Source of the DNA: Novosphingobium capsulatum
Lineage (GTDB): Bacteria > Pseudomonadota > Alphaproteobacteria > Sphingomonadales > Sphingomonadaceae
Assembly (NCBI GenBank): GCA_015661825.1
Contig: DQVI01000122.1
Span: 1 to 36,036 of the forward strand
Direction of reading: 5' to 3'
DNA: 36,036 nt
Shown: one piece after another, positions 1 to 7,582 of the stretch
How positions within the stretch are numbered: position 1 is the first letter of the stretch
Layout: the number at the start of each line of letters is the position of its first letter
The notes under the pieces: model-generated
Seen by the model: the letters and a program-made list of their open reading frames with translations, nothing else
The model's database searches: none
What the model was told of the DNA's origin: nothing
Translations under genes and position numbers: made by a program

Positions 1-148
1 CGAGCCCCGCCAGCGCGGCCCCGGCGAGGAACCAGCCGGCAATCGCCAGCAGGCCCACGCCCGCCAGCGCGGCCAGCATCGCGCACAGGATCGCAAAACG
101 GACGGTACGGGCCTGACCGGCCAGCGCCTCGCGCAGCAGCGGGATCAT
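1..148 (-). CDS. cydC: CydC-type ABC exporter subunit, N-terminal fragment
   Basis: Only the first 49 codons lie in the window; the gene continues off the left edge. The ATG at 148 overlaps the cydD stop as ATGA, the classic sign of translational coupling. The peptide starts MIPLLREALAGQ, then has a hydrophobic first membrane helix and the segment GLLAIAGWFLAGAALAG, which matches the conserved first transmembrane region of CydC. CydC pairs with CydD in the inner membrane to form the exporter of glutathione/cysteine needed to assemble cytochrome bd. The placement directly after cydD and next to cydABX agrees. The ATPase half is not visible, so its integrity cannot be judged. Confidence 0.82.
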   Translation of the reverse strand, partial: MIPLLREALAGQARTVRFAILCAMLAALAGVGLLAIAGWFLAGAALAGL

Positions 149-1770
149 GCCGCAATCTCCCAGCCGGTGACCGGACACAGGGTGGTGGCCATGGCGATCA
201 GCGCCGGATCGTGGCTGGCGACGACGACCATGCGTTCCTGCGCGGCCTGTGCCAGAACGGTTCGCACGCGGACGGCGCTGTCCTCGTCGAGATCGGCGGT
301 GGGTTCGTCGAGCATCAGCAGCGGGCGGGCCGAAAGCAGCGCGCGGGCAAGTGCCAGCCGCCGCCGCTCGCCGCCCGAGAGGCCCGAACCGCGATGGTCA
401 ATCACCATGTCGAGCCCGCCGCGCCGCGCCAGCATCGGCCCGAGGCCAAGGCTTTCGAGGCAGGCGGTCATCACCGGCGCAGCGATTTGCGGGCCCGTGG
501 TGAGTGCCTCGCGCAAGGTGCCGGGCAGGAACACGGCCTGCTGGCCCGCCCAGCCGATGGCCGGGTTGAGCGATCCGGGGGCAAAACTTGCGCCATCGAC
601 GGCAATCGTGCCGCCCGCGATCGGCACCTGACCGATCAGCGCGCCCAGCAGCGAGCTTTTGCCCGCACCCGTGGGGCCGGTCACCGCGTGAAGGCCCGGC
701 ATGGCCCAGGCCCAGTCGAGCGGGCCGATGCGGGTGCCGTCGGGATGGGCGAGAATCACGCCCTGTCCCTGCCAGAGGCGGGGGGCGGGAATCGGTTCGG
801 GCAGGGCACAGACACGCGCGAATTCGGCCCGCATGGCGGCGGTGGCAGCCTCGCCGGTCTGCTTTTCGTGATAGGCGGCCGCGAGGCGGCGCAGGCCGAG
901 GGTGAACTCGGGCGCGAGCGCCAGGGCATAGAACGCGCGGCCCAGAGTCAGGTGTTCTGGCGCGGGGAAGGGGAGCAGGTTCAGCAGCGAAAAACCGCAG
1001 TAAACCGCCACGAGGGCGACCCCGAGCGCGGCGAAGAATTCGAGAATGGCGCTCGATGTGAAGGCGAGCGCAAGGACCGCCATCGTGCGGCTGGCCACTT
1101 CGCGCGCGCCCTGTCCCAGATGGCGCGCGATGCGGTCTTCCGCGCCGAGCGAAAGAATCGTCGGGAGAGTACGGATACGGTCAATAAAAAGACCCGAAAG
1201 TCTTGAAAGTGCTGTATGATGCGCTTGCGCCCGACGCGCGGTGGCACTACCGGCCAGGATCATCCCGATGATGAAGGGAGGCAGCGTGGCAAGCATGATC
1301 AATGCGCAGACCCAACTGGCCGGAGCCACTGCCGCGACCACCAGAAGCGGAACCACCCCGACCGCCCCGCGCAGGGGCAGGAAACGGGCGACAAGGCCTT
1401 CGCCCGCCGCCACCGATTCCACGGCCAGATGCATGTCTTCGCCGATCAGGCGTCCGCGCGTGCGTCGCGTGGGCAACAGGGCCGGAAACAGATGCTGACG
1501 CCAGGCCGTCTTGGCCCGCGCCGCAGCGGCCTGCCCGGCCAGGGCCGCGCTGGCCTGTGCCAGCGCACGCCAGAGCGAACCGGCCAAAAACAGCACGCAA
1601 ACCACGGCAAGGGGAGAGTGGGATGCGATAAAAGACGCCAAACTTTGATCGAGGGCAAGGCCGAGGCCGAGCGCGACGGGTATGGCGCCGAGGCATTCTG
1701 CCACCCACCACAGCGTGGCCCGTCCATCGGGGCGCGGACGAAAGGACGAAGGCATGGCACGCTCGATCAT
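145..1770 (-). CDS. cydD: Thiol reductant ABC exporter subunit CydD
   Basis: A 541-residue fused permease-ATPase, slightly shorter than E. coli CydD. The N-terminal half has about six hydrophobic segments (ABC exporter type 1 membrane domain, roughly residues 20-310). The C-terminal half is a full nucleotide-binding domain: Walker A GPTGAGKSS at about 365-373, signature LSGGERRR from about 464, Walker B LLMLDEPTADLD, then the switch histidine in ASHDPAL. With CydC it exports reduced thiols to the periplasm, which is needed for heme insertion into the bd oxidase. The start at 1770 (MIERAMPSS) is taken as the longest form; an internal ATG at 1755 is possible. It is divergent from cydA with about 117 bp between the starts. 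Confidence 0.88.
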   Translation of the reverse strand: MIERAMPSSFRPRPDGRATLWWVAECLGAIPVALGLGLALDQSLASFIASHSPLAVVCVLFLAGSLWRALAQASAALAGQAAAARAKTAWRQHLFPALLPTRRTRGRLIGEDMHLAVESVAAGEGLVARFLPLRGAVGVVPLLVVAAVAPASWVCALIMLATLPPFIIGMILAGSATARRAQAHHTALSRLSGLFIDRIRTLPTILSLGAEDRIARHLGQGAREVASRTMAVLALAFTSSAILEFFAALGVALVAVYCGFSLLNLLPFPAPEHLTLGRAFYALALAPEFTLGLRRLAAAYHEKQTGEAATAAMRAEFARVCALPEPIPAPRLWQGQGVILAHPDGTRIGPLDWAWAMPGLHAVTGPTGAGKSSLLGALIGQVPIAGGTIAVDGASFAPGSLNPAIGWAGQQAVFLPGTLREALTTGPQIAAPVMTACLESLGLGPMLARRGGLDMVIDHRGSGLSGGERRRLALARALLSARPLLMLDEPTADLDEDSAVRVRTVLAQAAQERMVVVASHDPALIAMATTLCPVTGWEIAA

Positions 1771-1794
1771 ATTCTAAAGCCACTTATTGTTAAC

Positions 1795-1808
1795 TGCTAC
1801 TTGTAGCA
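1795..1808. promoter_or_regulatory. Palindrome in the cydD/cydA divergent promoter region
   Basis: TGCTAC-TT-GTAGCA is a perfect inverted repeat with 6-bp arms, in the 117-bp gap between the cydD and cydA starts and next to an AT-rich patch (TTATTGTTAAC). Its size and location suit a dimeric regulator controlling both directions. I see no TTGAT-N4-ATCAA FNR/Anr box in this gap. Which protein binds is unknown. Confidence 0.4.
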
Positions 1809-1887
1809 AGCGTGGTCCGGGCGCTTCCCAGCTGGCCCAATAAGCCCGACAGACCCGGATTGCACGCCCAACTTGAGGACAACCGCC

Positions 1888-3453
1888 ATGGATTTGGCTG
1901 TCGTTGAATTGTCCAGGCTTCAGTTTGCGCTGACAGCCATGTACCACTTCCTGTTCGTACCGCTCACGCTTGGGCTGTCGTTCATGCTGGTCATCATGGA
2001 ATCCATCTATGTGATCACCAAGCGGCCCATCTGGCGGATCATCACCCGTTTCTGGGGCAAGCTGTTCGGCATCAACTTCGTGCTCGGGGTCGCGACGGGC
2101 CTGACCATGGAGTTCGAGTTCGGCACCAACTGGGCCTACTACTCGCACTACGTGGGTGACATCTTCGGTGCGCCGCTGGCCATCGAAGGTTTGATGGCCT
2201 TCTTCCTTGAAGCCACGATGGTTGGCGTGATGTTCTTCGGCTGGGATCGCCTGAGCCGGGTGCAGCACCTGTTCGTCACCTTCCTGACCGCACTGGGCAC
2301 CAACCTGTCGGCCCTGTGGATTCTGGTTGCCAACGGCTGGATGCAGCACCCCGCCGGTGCCGCGTTCAATCCCGAAACGATGCGCATGGAAGTGACCGAC
2401 TTTTCGGCCGTGCTGTTCAACCCCGTGGCGCAGGCCAAGTTCGTCCACACCGTGTCCGCCGGCTATGTCTGCGGCGCGACGTTCGTGATGGGTGTTTCGG
2501 CCTGGTACATGCTCAAGGGCAAGTACACCAATATCGCGCGCCGCTCGATGATGGTTGCTGCCGCCTTCGGTCTGGCCTCTTCGCTCTCGGTCGTCGTGCT
2601 CGGTGACGAAAGCGGCTATGCCCTTTCCGACAACCAGAAGATGAAGCTGGCCGCGATCGAAGCCATGTGGGAAACCGAAAAGGCTCCCGCTGCGATCACC
2701 GCCTTCGGCCTCCCCGACAACGATGCCCACGTCACCCATGCGGCGATCAAGATTCCCTACCTGATGGGCTTGATCGGTACGCGTTCGCTCAGCGGCGAAG
2801 TGACCGGTATCCGTGAACTCGTCCTGCGGGCCGACGAACGCATCCACAGCGGCGTGATCGCCTATGATGCGGTCGAAAAGCTCAAGGTCAACCGTCACGA
2901 CATGGCCGCCCGTGCCGCTTTCGAGGCGCACAAGGCCGACATCGGCTATGCCCTGCTGCTCAAGCGTGAAGTGGCCGATCCGCGTCAGGCCAACGACCAG
3001 CAGATCATGGCTGCCGCATGGCGCACCGTGCCCAACGTGACCGCGATGTTCTTCCTGTTCCGTGGCATGGCCCTCATCGGCTTTGGTTTCATCGCCTTCT
3101 TCGCCATCGCTTTCTGGCGCGCCTCGGCCTGCCAGTTCAGCTCCACCTGGTTCCTCAAGCTGGCCGTCTTCATGATTCCGCTGCCCTGGCTGGCGATTGA
3201 ATCGGGTTGGGTCGTGGCCGAAATCGGCCGTCAGCCCTGGGCCGTCGATGGCGTTCTGCCCACTTTCCTTGGCGCTTCCTCGCTGACCATTCCGCAGATC
3301 TGGACGACCATCGTGGGCTTTACCGCGCTCTATGGTACGCTGGCGGTGATCGAAGTGCGCCTCATGCTCGCCTCGATCCGCAAGGGGCCGATCGAGCATG
3401 CGCCTGATGCCGACCACCACGACGCGGGCTTTGCCCCGGTTCCGGCTGAATAA
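1888..3453 (+). CDS. cydA: Cytochrome bd ubiquinol oxidase subunit I
   Basis: A 521-residue integral membrane protein, the same size as E. coli CydA (522), which suggests the long Q-loop form. It carries hemes b558, b595 and d, oxidises quinol and reduces O2 to water at high affinity without pumping protons. Visible marks are the N-terminal RLQFALTAMYHFLFVPLTLG with His20 (equivalent of the heme-ligating His19), several hydrophobic helices, and the signature GRQPW at about 447-451. The ATG at 1888 is chosen because GAGGA lies 8 nt upstream; an in-frame TTG at 1873 is inside that ribosome-binding site. cydB follows after 13 bp. Confidence 0.97.
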   Translation: MDLAVVELSRLQFALTAMYHFLFVPLTLGLSFMLVIMESIYVITKRPIWRIITRFWGKLFGINFVLGVATGLTMEFEFGTNWAYYSHYVGDIFGAPLAIEGLMAFFLEATMVGVMFFGWDRLSRVQHLFVTFLTALGTNLSALWILVANGWMQHPAGAAFNPETMRMEVTDFSAVLFNPVAQAKFVHTVSAGYVCGATFVMGVSAWYMLKGKYTNIARRSMMVAAAFGLASSLSVVVLGDESGYALSDNQKMKLAAIEAMWETEKAPAAITAFGLPDNDAHVTHAAIKIPYLMGLIGTRSLSGEVTGIRELVLRADERIHSGVIAYDAVEKLKVNRHDMAARAAFEAHKADIGYALLLKREVADPRQANDQQIMAAAWRTVPNVTAMFFLFRGMALIGFGFIAFFAIAFWRASACQFSSTWFLKLAVFMIPLPWLAIESGWVVAEIGRQPWAVDGVLPTFLGASSLTIPQIWTTIVGFTALYGTLAVIEVRLMLASIRKGPIEHAPDADHHDAGFAPVPAE

Positions 3454-3466
3454 GGAGTAGAGTGAG

Positions 3467-4615
3467 ATGCATATCCCGCTCGATTATGAAACCATGCGCC
3501 TGATCTGGTGGGCGCTGCTGGGCGTGCTGTTGATCGGCTTTGCCCTGACCGATGGCTACGATCTGGGCACGGCTGCGCTGCTGCCCTTCGTGGGCCGCAA
3601 CGACGAGGAACGCCGCCAGGTGATCAATTCGATCGCTCCGCACTGGGAAGGCCACCAAGTGTGGCTGATCCTGGGCGGCGGCGCGATCTTCGCGGCCTGG
3701 CCGTTCGTCTATGCGGTCAGCTTCTCGGGCTTCTACCTTGCCATGTTCCTGGTCCTGGCCTCGCTGATCCTGCGTCCGGTGGCCTTCAAGTACCGCTCGA
3801 AGAAGCCCGATCCGGCCTGGCGCACGCGCTGGGACTGGGCGCTCTTCGTGGGCGGCTTCGTGCCCGCGCTGGTCTTCGGCGTGGCGGTCGGCAATGTCCT
3901 GGTGGGTGCGCCCTTCCGCCTCGATAGCGACCTGCGCATGATCTACGAAGGCAGCCTGCTGGGTCTGTTCACGCCCTTCACCCTGCTCGCCGGGCTGCTC
4001 TCGGTGGCCATGGTGGTGCTGCACGGGGCTGGCTGGCTGGCCGTGAAGGTCGAAGAAGGTCCGGTGGCCGAGCGTGCCCGTGCCTATGGCCGTATCGCCG
4101 CGATTGCCACGCTGGTGCTCTTCGCACTGGGCGGTGTCATGGTCGCCAAGACCGGCATGGGCATGAAGCTGGTCGGCACGGTCGATACCATGGGCCCGTC
4201 GAACCCGCTGATGAGCCACAGCGAAGCGGCTGCCGGCGCATGGATGGCCAATTATGGCCTGCATCCCTGGATGATCCTGGCGCCCGTGCTCGGCTTTGTC
4301 GGGCCGCTGGTGGCGCTGGCGGGCATCGGTCGCCGCGCGGCATGGATGAACTTTGGCGGCACGGCGCTGGCCACGGTCGGCATCATCGCCACCGTCGGTC
4401 TGAGCATGTTCCCCTTCATCCTGCCCAGCTCGATCGACCCCAGCTCCAGCCTGACGGTGTGGAACGCCTCGTCCAGCCACCTCACGCTGTTCATCATGCT
4501 GATCTGCACGATCATCTTCCTGCCGCTGATCCTGATCTACACGGCGTGGGTGATGAAGGTGATGGGTGGCCGCGTGACGCTGGCGCAAGTGCGCACCAAC
4601 CCCGACTTCTACTGA
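3467..4615 (+). CDS. cydB: Cytochrome bd ubiquinol oxidase subunit II
   Basis: 382 residues, normal for CydB, with about nine hydrophobic helices. Family motifs are clear: ALTDGYDLGTAALLPF near residues 24-39, the SIAPHWEGHQVWLILGGG stretch, and RPVAFKYRSKKPDP. CydB is the second integral subunit of the bd oxidase, paired with CydA. It lies 13 bp after cydA, and the cydA stop region itself (TAAGGAGTAG) supplies the Shine-Dalgarno GGAG. It is 17 bp upstream of cydX, so all three are surely one transcript. Confidence 0.97.
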   Translation: MHIPLDYETMRLIWWALLGVLLIGFALTDGYDLGTAALLPFVGRNDEERRQVINSIAPHWEGHQVWLILGGGAIFAAWPFVYAVSFSGFYLAMFLVLASLILRPVAFKYRSKKPDPAWRTRWDWALFVGGFVPALVFGVAVGNVLVGAPFRLDSDLRMIYEGSLLGLFTPFTLLAGLLSVAMVVLHGAGWLAVKVEEGPVAERARAYGRIAAIATLVLFALGGVMVAKTGMGMKLVGTVDTMGPSNPLMSHSEAAAGAWMANYGLHPWMILAPVLGFVGPLVALAGIGRRAAWMNFGGTALATVGIIATVGLSMFPFILPSSIDPSSSLTVWNASSSHLTLFIMLICTIIFLPLILIYTAWVMKVMGGRVTLAQVRTNPDFY

Positions 4616-4632
4616 GACAGGGAGACAAGACG

Positions 4633-4743
4633 ATGTGGTATTTCTCCTGGGTTCTCGGCCTCGGCCTGGCCGTCGGTTTCGGCGTGATCAATGGCCTCTG
4701 GCACGAGTTCAACTCGCCGGTGGACGACGATCCGGCCATCTGA
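4633..4743 (+). CDS. cydX: Cytochrome bd small subunit CydX
   Basis: A 36-residue single-span membrane peptide beginning MWYFSWVLGLGLAVGFG and continuing to GLWHEF, which fits the CydX/CbdX pattern (MWYF..W.LG...A...G..N..W.E). CydX binds the CydAB complex and stabilises its hemes. An AGGGAGA-type ribosome-binding site lies in the 17-bp gap after cydB. The tail NSPVDDDPAI is acidic. It is too short for most gene callers but well supported by motif and position as the third gene of cydABX. Confidence 0.93.
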   Translation: MWYFSWVLGLGLAVGFGVINGLWHEFNSPVDDDPAI

Positions 4744-4766
4744 CCGGTTTCGTGATGATCCTTTGA

Positions 4767-4803
4767 AAAAAGGCCGGGGAAGGTATCCTTCCCCGGCCTT
4801 TTT
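4767..4803. terminator. Bidirectional intrinsic terminator after cydX
   Basis: A near-perfect hairpin with 12-bp GC arms (GGCCGGGGAAGG / CCTTCCCCGGCC), a 3-nt loop, five As before the stem and five Ts after. The symmetry lets it stop both cydABX from the left and the convergent LacI-family gene from the right (its stop is at 4841). Confidence 0.93.
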
Positions 4804-4840
4804 CGTGCCCGGTCTTGTTTGTGTCTGTTGCGGTCCGGCT

Positions 4841-5866
4841 TCAGGGGCGGGTGGAGCCGCGCACGACAAGGCGGACGGGCACGCGCTGCGTGGCCGGTTT
4901 CTCGCCCGCGATCATGGCCAGCAGCCGTTCGACCAGCAGCGAACCGGCGACCTCGAAGTCGGATTCGACGGTGGTGAGCGGCGGCGTCGACCAGGCCCCG
5001 GCGCGCACGCCGTCGAAGCCCACCACGCCGATCTGGTCGGGCACGACATAGCCCCGGCTGGCCAGTTCCTTGAGCGCGCCCAGCGCGATCTCGTCGCTGA
5101 CCCCGAACAGGCCGTCGAACGGGCGCCCGCTGTCGATCAGCGCGGCAGTGGCCAGGCGTCCCTGTTCCTCGCGGGGCAGGCCGCGCTCGATGCGCTGGAG
5201 CACGGGTTCGAGCCCCGCGCTCTTCATCGCCGCGGCATAGCCGTCGTAGCGTTCCTTGAACTGGCGCTGGGGCGAGGTTTCCGAGCCCAGGCAGACGATC
5301 TGCCGATAGCCGCGCACGAGCATGTGGCGCGTGGCGAGCGTCGCCCCGGCGTGGTTGTCGCTGCGCACCCACGGGAAGCTGTCGTGCGTGGCGCCCCAGC
5401 AGACCCAGTTGCTGCCCTCGGGCAGGCTGCCGAAATAGTCCCAGGCGGCGGTGTTCTCGCTCGTGCCGATGACGATCATGCCGTCGGCCTTGCGGCGTTC
5501 CTGATAGTGGCCCCAGAAATTGGTCTCGCTGTCCTGAAAGGAGACGAGCACTTCGTAGCCGCGCGCCGAGGCTGCCGCGCAAGTGCTGCCCAGCAGCGCG
5601 TAGTAGAACGGGTTGAGGTCCTTGCGGTCCTGTCCGGGGCGGCAGACCATGACCACCGCGAGCGTGCCGGTCTTGCCCCGGCGCAGGCGGGCGGCGTTCT
5701 CGTCGACCTGATAGTTGAGCTTGCGCGCCGCTTCCATCACCCGCTGGCGGGTGGGGGCGCTGATCGAGGGGTCCCCGGCCAGCGCGCGGCTGACCGTGGA
5801 TTGGCTCACGCCCGCCGCTTCGGCGACGTCGAACGAGGTTACGCGGGTAAGACGCCTTTCGGCCAT
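4841..5866 (-). CDS. LacI-family transcriptional regulator
   Basis: 341 residues. The N-terminal LacI helix-turn-helix is clear at about residues 12-60 (DVAEAAGVSQSTVSRALAGD, then the hinge-helix region NAARLRRG). It is followed by a periplasmic-binding-protein-like effector domain ending with the typical DQIGVVGFDGV and a late TTVESDFEVAGSLLVERLL region. The family binds operator DNA as a dimer and responds to a small ligand, often a sugar. No sugar transport or catabolic gene is nearby: it lies 26 bp downstream of gloB on the same strand and converges on cydABX. The ligand and targets cannot be assigned. Confidence 0.9.
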   Translation of the reverse strand: MAERRLTRVTSFDVAEAAGVSQSTVSRALAGDPSISAPTRQRVMEAARKLNYQVDENAARLRRGKTGTLAVVMVCRPGQDRKDLNPFYYALLGSTCAAASARGYEVLVSFQDSETNFWGHYQERRKADGMIVIGTSENTAAWDYFGSLPEGSNWVCWGATHDSFPWVRSDNHAGATLATRHMLVRGYRQIVCLGSETSPQRQFKERYDGYAAAMKSAGLEPVLQRIERGLPREEQGRLATAALIDSGRPFDGLFGVSDEIALGALKELASRGYVVPDQIGVVGFDGVRAGAWSTPPLTTVESDFEVAGSLLVERLLAMIAGEKPATQRVPVRLVVRGSTRP

Positions 5867-5892
5867 GGTCGGTTCTCTTCTCGGTCGGCGCT

Positions 5893-6690
5893 CTAGCGGA
5901 AGCTGTCTTTGGCTGCGCGCAAGGCGGCAAAGGTGGCCACGGCATCGCCGCCGCCCCAGCGGGCCTGCAAGGCCGGATCGTCGGCCCGCAGGAAAGGATT
6001 GGTGGCCGCCTCGCGCGCCATCACCGTGGGGACGGTGGGCAGGCCTTGTGCGCGCCGCGCTTCCACTTCGCCTGCATAGGCGATCAGCGCGGCGTTGTCA
6101 GGATCGGCGTGGAGGGCAAAGCGGGCATTGCTGGCGGTATATTCGTGGGCGCAATAGACGCGGGTGGCCGCAGGCAGGACCTTGAGCCGCGACAGGCTGT
6201 CCCAGAACTGGACGGGGGTTCCCTCGAACATCCGGCCACAGCCCAGCGCGAACAGGGAATCGCCCACGAAAGCCAGAGTGCCGGTCGTTCCGTCGGCCAG
6301 CGGCACGTCGTCGAAGACATAGGCGACATGGCCGAGCGTGTGCCCGCCCACGGCCAGCACGCGGATGGTGAAGGCGCCAAGCTTCACCGTGTCGCCGCCT
6401 TCGCGCGTGCCGTCGACGGTACGCGTAACCCCTGCGATTTTGGGGGCATCGATGGCCGGGGCGGTGATCGTCGCGCCCGTGGCCGCGGCAATCGCGGCAT
6501 TGCCGCCGGCGTGATCGGCGTGCCAGTGGGTGTTCCAGATCTGGGTGATGGTCCAGCCGCGCCGGGCGGCTTCGTCCAGATAGATCCCGGCGTCGGGCGT
6601 ATCGATGCACACGGTTTCGCCGCTCGCACTGTCGTGTACGAGATAGCCGTAGTTGTCCGACAGGCAGGCAAACTGGTGAACTTCGATCAT
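5893..6690 (-). CDS. gloB: Hydroxyacylglutathione hydrolase (glyoxalase II)
   Basis: 265 residues, about the family length. A metallo-beta-lactamase fold enzyme that hydrolyses S-lactoylglutathione to D-lactate and glutathione, the second step of methylglyoxal detoxification. The metal-binding motif NTHWHADHAGG gives His55, His57, Asp59 and His60. Further ligands follow in GGHTLGHV, FVGDSLFALGCGR and CAHEYT, and the C-terminal HAGH-type domain has TNPFLRADDP. The start MIEVHQFACLSDNYGYL is the usual GloB beginning. The downstream LacI regulator is only 26 bp away and may be cotranscribed. Confidence 0.95.
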   Translation of the reverse strand: MIEVHQFACLSDNYGYLVHDSASGETVCIDTPDAGIYLDEAARRGWTITQIWNTHWHADHAGGNAAIAAATGATITAPAIDAPKIAGVTRTVDGTREGGDTVKLGAFTIRVLAVGGHTLGHVAYVFDDVPLADGTTGTLAFVGDSLFALGCGRMFEGTPVQFWDSLSRLKVLPAATRVYCAHEYTASNARFALHADPDNAALIAYAGEVEARRAQGLPTVPTVMAREAATNPFLRADDPALQARWGGGDAVATFAALRAAKDSFR

Positions 6691-6833
6691 CGCCCCGCTC
6701 CTGGCCCTTGGCTGGGCCTTATTCCCCGTCCGGCGCTGTCAGGCAGCCGGTGGGTTCCTCATAGCGCAAATGCTGCAAAGCAAAAGCCTGTGAGGAGCCC
6801 TGAGCGTGCGGGTTTGCCGGGGCGGCGCGAAAT

Positions 6834-7430
6834 TCAGCCCTGCGTCACGGGTGCCGGGGCGGTAACATGGGCGAGGGCGGCGACATGGGCAAAGGCCGCG
6901 CGGGCCCCGGCGATGGCCTGCGCTTCCTCTTCGGAAGACAGGGGCAGGGCGTCGAGCACCTCGACAAAGGCGCGCCAGTGGGCGGCGGGGCCTTCCTGCG
7001 CCGGGGCCAGATGGCGTGCGCCGAATGTGTCGGACAGGCCTATCCGCGCGACCAGCTTGCGCAGCACCGCCGCGCCCAGATTCGAGCCTTCGGCGACATA
7101 GAGCCAGCCGAGGGCGGTGGCGAAAGGGACCGGTCCGTCGAAGGCGGGTGCGGCGGGCACGGGTGTCAGCCCCAGATCGGCCAGATCCTGTTCGAGCAGC
7201 GGCAGGCGGCGGCGCGCGGCAAGGCCGGGGAAGGCCGCGCCAAGCGCGCGATCGGCATAGAGCGCGTCGATATCGCGGTGGAACGCGTGCTGCATGGTCA
7301 GGAACGGGGCATAGCCTGCGAGGCTGGCGAAGCTGTCGCGGTCCATCAGCGCCTTGTCGAGCGTGGCGTGGGCCTCGTGGGTGGCGTCGCGCAGGCGCTG
7401 GACGCGCGAGGGCGTGGAGGAAGCAGTCAT
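6834..7430 (-). CDS. Biliverdin-producing heme oxygenase
   Basis: 198 residues if started at the ATG at 7430. The frame extends upstream to 7529, but that extension runs through the rpsA terminator, so the shorter start is preferred. The heme oxygenase pattern is seen: LRDATHEAHATLD near the N-terminus, with His21 as likely proximal heme ligand, and GWLYVAEGSNLGAAVL in the distal helix region, typical of the bacterial BphO type. The enzyme opens heme to biliverdin, CO and iron. BphO genes usually sit beside a bacteriophytochrome, but none is in this window. The role could be chromophore supply or iron release. Confidence 0.85.
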   Translation of the reverse strand: MTASSTPSRVQRLRDATHEAHATLDKALMDRDSFASLAGYAPFLTMQHAFHRDIDALYADRALGAAFPGLAARRRLPLLEQDLADLGLTPVPAAPAFDGPVPFATALGWLYVAEGSNLGAAVLRKLVARIGLSDTFGARHLAPAQEGPAAHWRAFVEVLDALPLSSEEEAQAIAGARAAFAHVAALAHVTAPAPVTQG

Positions 7431-7479
7431 GCCCGTGATGTAGGGATTGCCGGGCCCCAAAGCGAGGGGCGCAGGCAGC

Positions 7480-7514
7480 AAAAAGGCCCGCCGGACAAGC
7501 CGGGCGGGCCCTTT
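7480..7514 (-). terminator. Intrinsic terminator of rpsA
   Basis: Read on the minus strand, a GC-rich stem built on GGCGGGC/GCCCGCC with short outer and inner extensions is followed by a run of five Ts (the As at 7480-7484 on the plus strand). It lies about 70 bp past the rpsA stop and before the heme oxygenase gene, so it separates the two units. Confidence 0.85.
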
Positions 7515-7582
7515 CGTGTTGGTGGCCATGAAAGCCAGCCGGGGCGAACCCCGGCTGAATCTCAGGATCAGCCGGAAGTCTC

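Noticed and set aside
1771-1887. Possible FNR/Anr box for the cyd genes
   Set aside because: No TTGAT-N4-ATCAA-like sequence was found; only the TGCTAC palindrome remains.
1774-3420. Minus-strand frame of 548 codons opposite cydA
   Set aside because: Shadow of a certain cytochrome bd gene, with Arg/His/Gly-rich, low-complexity composition.
7431-7529. 33-residue N-terminal extension of the heme oxygenase
   Set aside because: The extension reads through the rpsA terminator hairpin and contains no family sequence; the ATG at 7430 is the better start.
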